This document shows positions 61,508 to 64,000 of a DNA stretch of 64,000 nt, piece after piece. Each line of letters opens with the position of its first letter. Position 1 is the stretch's first letter. The stretch comes from CALAED01 sp035765195 (GTDB lineage Bacteria; Actinomycetota; Actinomycetes; Streptosporangiales; Streptosporangiaceae), in NCBI GenBank assembly GCA_035765195.1, contig DASTYC010000040.1:319407-383406 (forward strand), in the 5' to 3' direction. A program made the translations under genes and the position numbers. The notes under the pieces are model-generated. The model was not told the DNA's origin and made no database searches. It saw only the letters and a program-made list of their open reading frames with translations.

Positions 61508-61564
61508 GGTCAGGCAGCTTACTGGAGTCCGCGCCACCCGTTGCGATCGCGGTCGCCGGGGGCC

Positions 61565-61589
61565 GCATGGACCGTCGATCCGCGGGTAC
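61565..61589 (+). promoter_or_regulatory. SigB/F-type promoter, GCAT-N15-GGGTAC
   Basis: Good -10 match, 35 bases before the DUF3040 gene. Confidence 0.65.
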
Positions 61590-61623
61590 GCGCATGACGA
61601 ATGGGCGTGCGAGAGGAGAAGCG

Positions 61624-61776
61624 ATGATGTCGCCGGGGCGGCAAGAACGGGTGCTGGCCAATATCGAAAACCGGCTGCGGCGGGAGTCGCCTGATCTCGT
61701 CGCCCGCTTCACCGTCTTCGCGCGACTCGTCCAGGACGAGGGTCCGCCGCCGCCCGAATGCCCTGAGTGGAGTTAA
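61624..61776 (+). CDS. DUF3040-like short protein (50 aa)
   Basis: 50 aa from the ATG after GAGAGGAGAAGCG. The helix SPGRQERVLANIENRLRRESPDLVARFTVFARL matches the N-terminal part of actinobacterial DUF3040 proteins (ERRILAEIE..L...DP.LA..F). The usual two C-terminal membrane helices are absent, so this is a truncated or soluble variant. Its TAA overlaps the stop of the convergent lipoprotein gene (shared TTAA). Confidence 0.72.
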   Translation: MMSPGRQERVLANIENRLRRESPDLVARFTVFARLVQDEGPPPPECPEWS

Positions 61777-62384
61777 CCCGTTCCCAGGCTCAGCGCGGTC
61801 ACGAAGATCTTGCCGTGATCGCAGACGGGGCCGGCCGGCCAGCGGGCGGCAAGCTGCGTCCGCTCGTCGGGCGGGATGACCAGCAGCCGCGCCGGTTGCG
61901 GCTCGCACGGCCCGGCTGCGGGCTCGCCTGGCCCGGACGCCACCGTCCAATGGATGCGCGCCCACGCGCTGCCGCCCGGCCGCAGCGTGATGCCGTGCGG
62001 CCCGGGGCGGCTCTCGCGGCTCACTGACGTGGGCAGCTTCGCGCCGTCGGCGCCCGTGAGCTGCAGCCCCACGTAGCCGTAGGTACGGCAGGCGGCGGCT
62101 GAGGTGTTGGTCAAGACCAACGCCGCGTAGCGGTTGCCGGCCGCCGCGTCCAGCATGCGGACCCGGCCGGCGAGCTGCCCGGTGTGGCAGCGCGCCGGCC
62201 GGCCGGCGGCGGCGCTCTCGCCGCTCGCGGGCGACGCGGCGGACGGGACGGCTGAGCCCGGCGCGCTGGGCGCGCTCGAGCCGCCGGCCGGCGGCGATGA
62301 CGATGACGATGACGATGTCCCGGTCGCCGCGCAGCCAGCGGCGAGCAATCCGGCGACGATGACGACGGTGCCGGTTACATGCAT
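61773..62384 (-). CDS. DUF4232-type lipoprotein
   Basis: 203 aa from Met at 62384; the frame opens ten codons earlier. The signal peptide ends in a lipobox LLAAGC (Cys near residue 18), then a Ser/Pro/Ala-rich linker and a beta-rich domain (ALVLTNTSAAACRTYGYVGLQLTGADGAKLPT...ITLRPGGSAWARIHWT) with two further Cys pairs. The domain fits DUF4232, an extracellular family of unknown role. Confidence 0.82.
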   Translation of the reverse strand: MHVTGTVVIVAGLLAAGCAATGTSSSSSSSPPAGGSSAPSAPGSAVPSAASPASGESAAAGRPARCHTGQLAGRVRMLDAAAGNRYAALVLTNTSAAACRTYGYVGLQLTGADGAKLPTSVSRESRPGPHGITLRPGGSAWARIHWTVASGPGEPAAGPCEPQPARLLVIPPDERTQLAARWPAGPVCDHGKIFVTALSLGTG

Positions 62385-62427
62385 GGTCAACCTCAGACGC
62401 GTCCCAGGTCTCACCGGTTCCGCGGGC

Positions 62428-63528
62428 TCAGTGCGGGGTGCTCTCGTCGACGTAGCGCAAGAGGGCGGCCACGCGGGACTCTGCGTCCAGCCCGTCGGGC
62501 GGCGTCACCAGCAGGTCGCCGTCCGTCGCGACGAGGGCGCGGACCAGCGCGGCGTCGGCGCGGTCGGTGGCCGGCTCGGCGACGCCGAGCTCGCTCAGCT
62601 CGTCGGGAGAGGTCGCCACGTGCCCAGGCTCCGGCCCGATCCACAGCCGGTCCTCCGCGTCCGCGTTGTCGGCCAGCAGGAGCGTGCCGACCTGGCCGCG
62701 GCGCAGGGCGGCGGCCACCGGTCCCAGGCCCTCTGCCTCCCGGCCCCGGTGCGCCCGCTCCTCCTCGAACCGGGCGACGGCGGCCATGACGTGCTCGGCG
62801 GCCTTCAGCTCCACGAGACGGCCGATCTCGGCGTCCGCGTGATCCGCCGACTCAGTGGTCTCCGCCGCGCGCTCCAGCAGCGGGGCGGGCAGCTCCTCCA
62901 TGACGGCGGTACGGGCCCGTACGTCCCCGGCGATCACCACCACCTCGGGGGCGTAGCGCCGGGCCGCCTGCTCGACCTCGCGGCCGACCTTCTTGGCGTT
63001 GGACCGCCAGTTCTCCTCGGCCGCCCGTTGGAAGCGGGATTGGTTCCAGTCGCCCGCCGACACCTTCCGCAGCGGATAGTCCGCGTCGCCGCGGACGTCG
63101 AAGCCGACCCGGCGCCCGTCGGCGGACACGCCCGACACCTCGGCGCCGGTGCGGTCGACGACCGCGACCAGGTGCGGGACCTGCTCTCCGCGTTGCGCGA
63201 GCAGCGGCAGGACGTGCGGCAGCGGCGCCACATGGGCGAACGGCCGGCGCGGGGCGGCCGGCAGCCGCTCGGCCAGCACCACCTCGCCGTGGGCGGCGAA
63301 GACGGCCAGACCGCCCGACCAGTGCCGGTCCAGCTCCCGCTCCACCGCGTCCGCCACCGCGCGCCGGGTCTCGGCCGCGATGTCCTGCGCCGCCAGATCC
63401 TCGCGCAGGGCGCGCCACCGCAGCTCGGGCGCCTTGGGGACCTCCTCGGTCGTACGCGTCAGGTCGGCGTACAGGGACGCATACGGTCCGGGACGTTCGT
63501 ACAACGGTCGCAGGAATGAGACATCCAT
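62428..63528 (-). CDS. Vms1/Ankzf1-like (baeRF2-type) eRF1-fold protein
   Basis: 366 aa. The N-terminus MDVSFLRPLYERPGPYASLYADLTRTTEE and the middle VPHLVAVVDRTGAEVSGVSADG, followed by NQSRFQRAAEENWRSNAKKVGREVEQAARRYAPEVVVIAGDVRARTAVMEELP, are typical of bacterial baeRF proteins. These share the eRF1 release-factor fold and are thought to act on stalled ribosomes as peptidyl-tRNA hydrolases. The Gln in NQSRFQ may be the catalytic residue. The ATG has no ribosome binding site and lies ten bases after a perfect SigB-type -10. Confidence 0.82.
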   Translation of the reverse strand: MDVSFLRPLYERPGPYASLYADLTRTTEEVPKAPELRWRALREDLAAQDIAAETRRAVADAVERELDRHWSGGLAVFAAHGEVVLAERLPAAPRRPFAHVAPLPHVLPLLAQRGEQVPHLVAVVDRTGAEVSGVSADGRRVGFDVRGDADYPLRKVSAGDWNQSRFQRAAEENWRSNAKKVGREVEQAARRYAPEVVVIAGDVRARTAVMEELPAPLLERAAETTESADHADAEIGRLVELKAAEHVMAAVARFEEERAHRGREAEGLGPVAAALRRGQVGTLLLADNADAEDRLWIGPEPGHVATSPDELSELGVAEPATDRADAALVRALVATDGDLLVTPPDGLDAESRVAALLRYVDESTPH

Positions 63529-63538
63529 ATCTGCCCGC

Positions 63539-63562
63539 GTACCCTCCGTGGGGCGGGCAAAC
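63539..63562 (-). promoter_or_regulatory. SigB/F-type promoter, GTTT-N14-GGGTAC
   Basis: Exact consensus match between the SigR-like stop and the baeRF start. It gives the downstream gene its own stress promoter and a near-leaderless mRNA. Confidence 0.75.
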
Positions 63563-63591
63563 GCGGCGCGCGGTGCGCGGCGCCGACCGCC

Positions 63592-63999
63592 TCACACCAG
63601 CTCGTGCTCGCGGGCGTAGCTTTCCAGGGAGGAGCGCAGCATTCGCCGGCCGCGGTGCAGGCGTGACATCACCGTACCGATCGGGGTGCCCATGATGTCG
63701 GCGATCTCCTTATAAGCAAACCCCTCGACATCGGCCAGATACACCGCGATCCGGAACTCCTCCGGCAGGTCCTGCAACGCCCGCTTCACATCAGAATCCG
63801 GCAGATGCTCCAGCGCCTCCGCCTCGGCCGACTTCAACCCACTCGAGGTATGCGACTCCGCCCGCGCCAACTGCCAGTCCTCGACCTCCTCCGTCACCGA
63901 CTGCCGCGGCTCGCGCTGACGCTTGCGATAGGAGTTGATGAACGTATTGGTCAAGATCCGATACAGCCACGCCTTGAGATTCGTCCCCTCCCGGAACTG
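63592..63999 (-). CDS. ECF-type sigma factor, SigR/SigH-like (3' part; 5' end outside window)
   Basis: 135 residues visible, open to the window edge. Region 2 ends with [32 protein letters not shown] and region 4 is [60 protein letters not shown], both close to mycothiol-system SigR of Streptomyces and SigH of mycobacteria. SigR controls thiol-oxidative stress genes. The anti-sigma gene rsrA normally follows directly; here the next gene downstream is the baeRF protein instead. Confidence 0.9.
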
Positions 64000-64000
64000 A

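Overview
The window is about 64 kb of very GC-rich DNA with short intergenic gaps, frequent GTG starts and ATGA/GTGA overlaps. The gene set is actinobacterial: an InhA-type FabI, a TIGR03557-type (F420-dependent family) oxidoreductase, a SigR-like sigma factor, a 6C-type small RNA, a hopanoid operon, and DUF3040/3099/3140-type proteins. I infer a sporoactinomycete-grade actinomycete, possibly Streptosporangiales; the order is a guess. The window holds no IS element, prophage or CRISPR array that I can see.

Layout. 1-5.2 kb: end of uppP, the fatty-acid genes fabG-fabI, a tldD-tldE protease pair and dodecin. 5.2-9.1 kb: a DUF3099 gene, a small structured RNA of the 6C class with three C-loop hairpins, a leaderless ArsR-ArsC fusion gene with a VOC partner, and a secreted haloperoxidase-like protein. 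9.2-18.2 kb: a SpoIIE-type phosphatase, the hopanoid operon hpnC-hpnD-hpnE-polyprenyl synthase-shc-hpnH, and a MarR regulator. 18.5-30 kb: a carotenoid-desaturase-like enzyme with a lipase maturation factor, HAD, two paralogous CBS proteins, an ABM-domain membrane protein, a zinc ADH, paralogous FVDDP proteins, and a deacetylase/GT2 fusion. 30-49 kb: large catalase, a SigB/F-type sigma factor with a STAS anti-anti-sigma, sugar porter, TIGR03557 oxidoreductase, GlsB-like protein, PAP2/DAGK lipid enzyme, CDF transporter, transketolase, a PoxB-like ThDP enzyme, a 977-residue FAD/Fe-S oxidoreductase, and Dps. 49-61.5 kb: an MFS transporter, then a complete selenocysteine locus on the minus strand: tRNA-Sec, selA, selB, and a Sec-containing formate dehydrogenase (alpha with in-frame TGA, beta Fe-S, NrfD). 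61.5-64 kb: DUF3040, a DUF4232-type lipoprotein, a Vms1/baeRF-like protein and the 3' part of a SigR-like sigma gene.

Two systems stand out. First, the formate dehydrogenase alpha gene is interrupted by TGA at codon 195. A SECIS-like hairpin with a GGTCT apical loop follows directly, and selB, selA and a tRNA with a TCA anticodon and 8-bp acceptor stem lie upstream. The window therefore holds most of the machinery needed to decode its own selenoprotein (selD is not here). Second, at least sixteen intergenic sites match GNNT-N14/15-GGG(T/C)A(C/G) or a one-mismatch variant. This is the promoter class known for SigB/SigF-family sigma factors, and the sites stand in front of stress-type genes (CBS, Dps, GlsB, CDF, transketolase, DUF3140, DUF3040, baeRF and others). 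The cognate candidate sigma factor and STAS protein are encoded in the same window. In several cases the predicted transcript start falls within a few bases of the start codon, implying leaderless or nearly leaderless mRNAs. The window thus looks like a stress-defence island controlled largely by one alternative sigma factor, beside housekeeping lipid genes and a formate-oxidising respiratory module.
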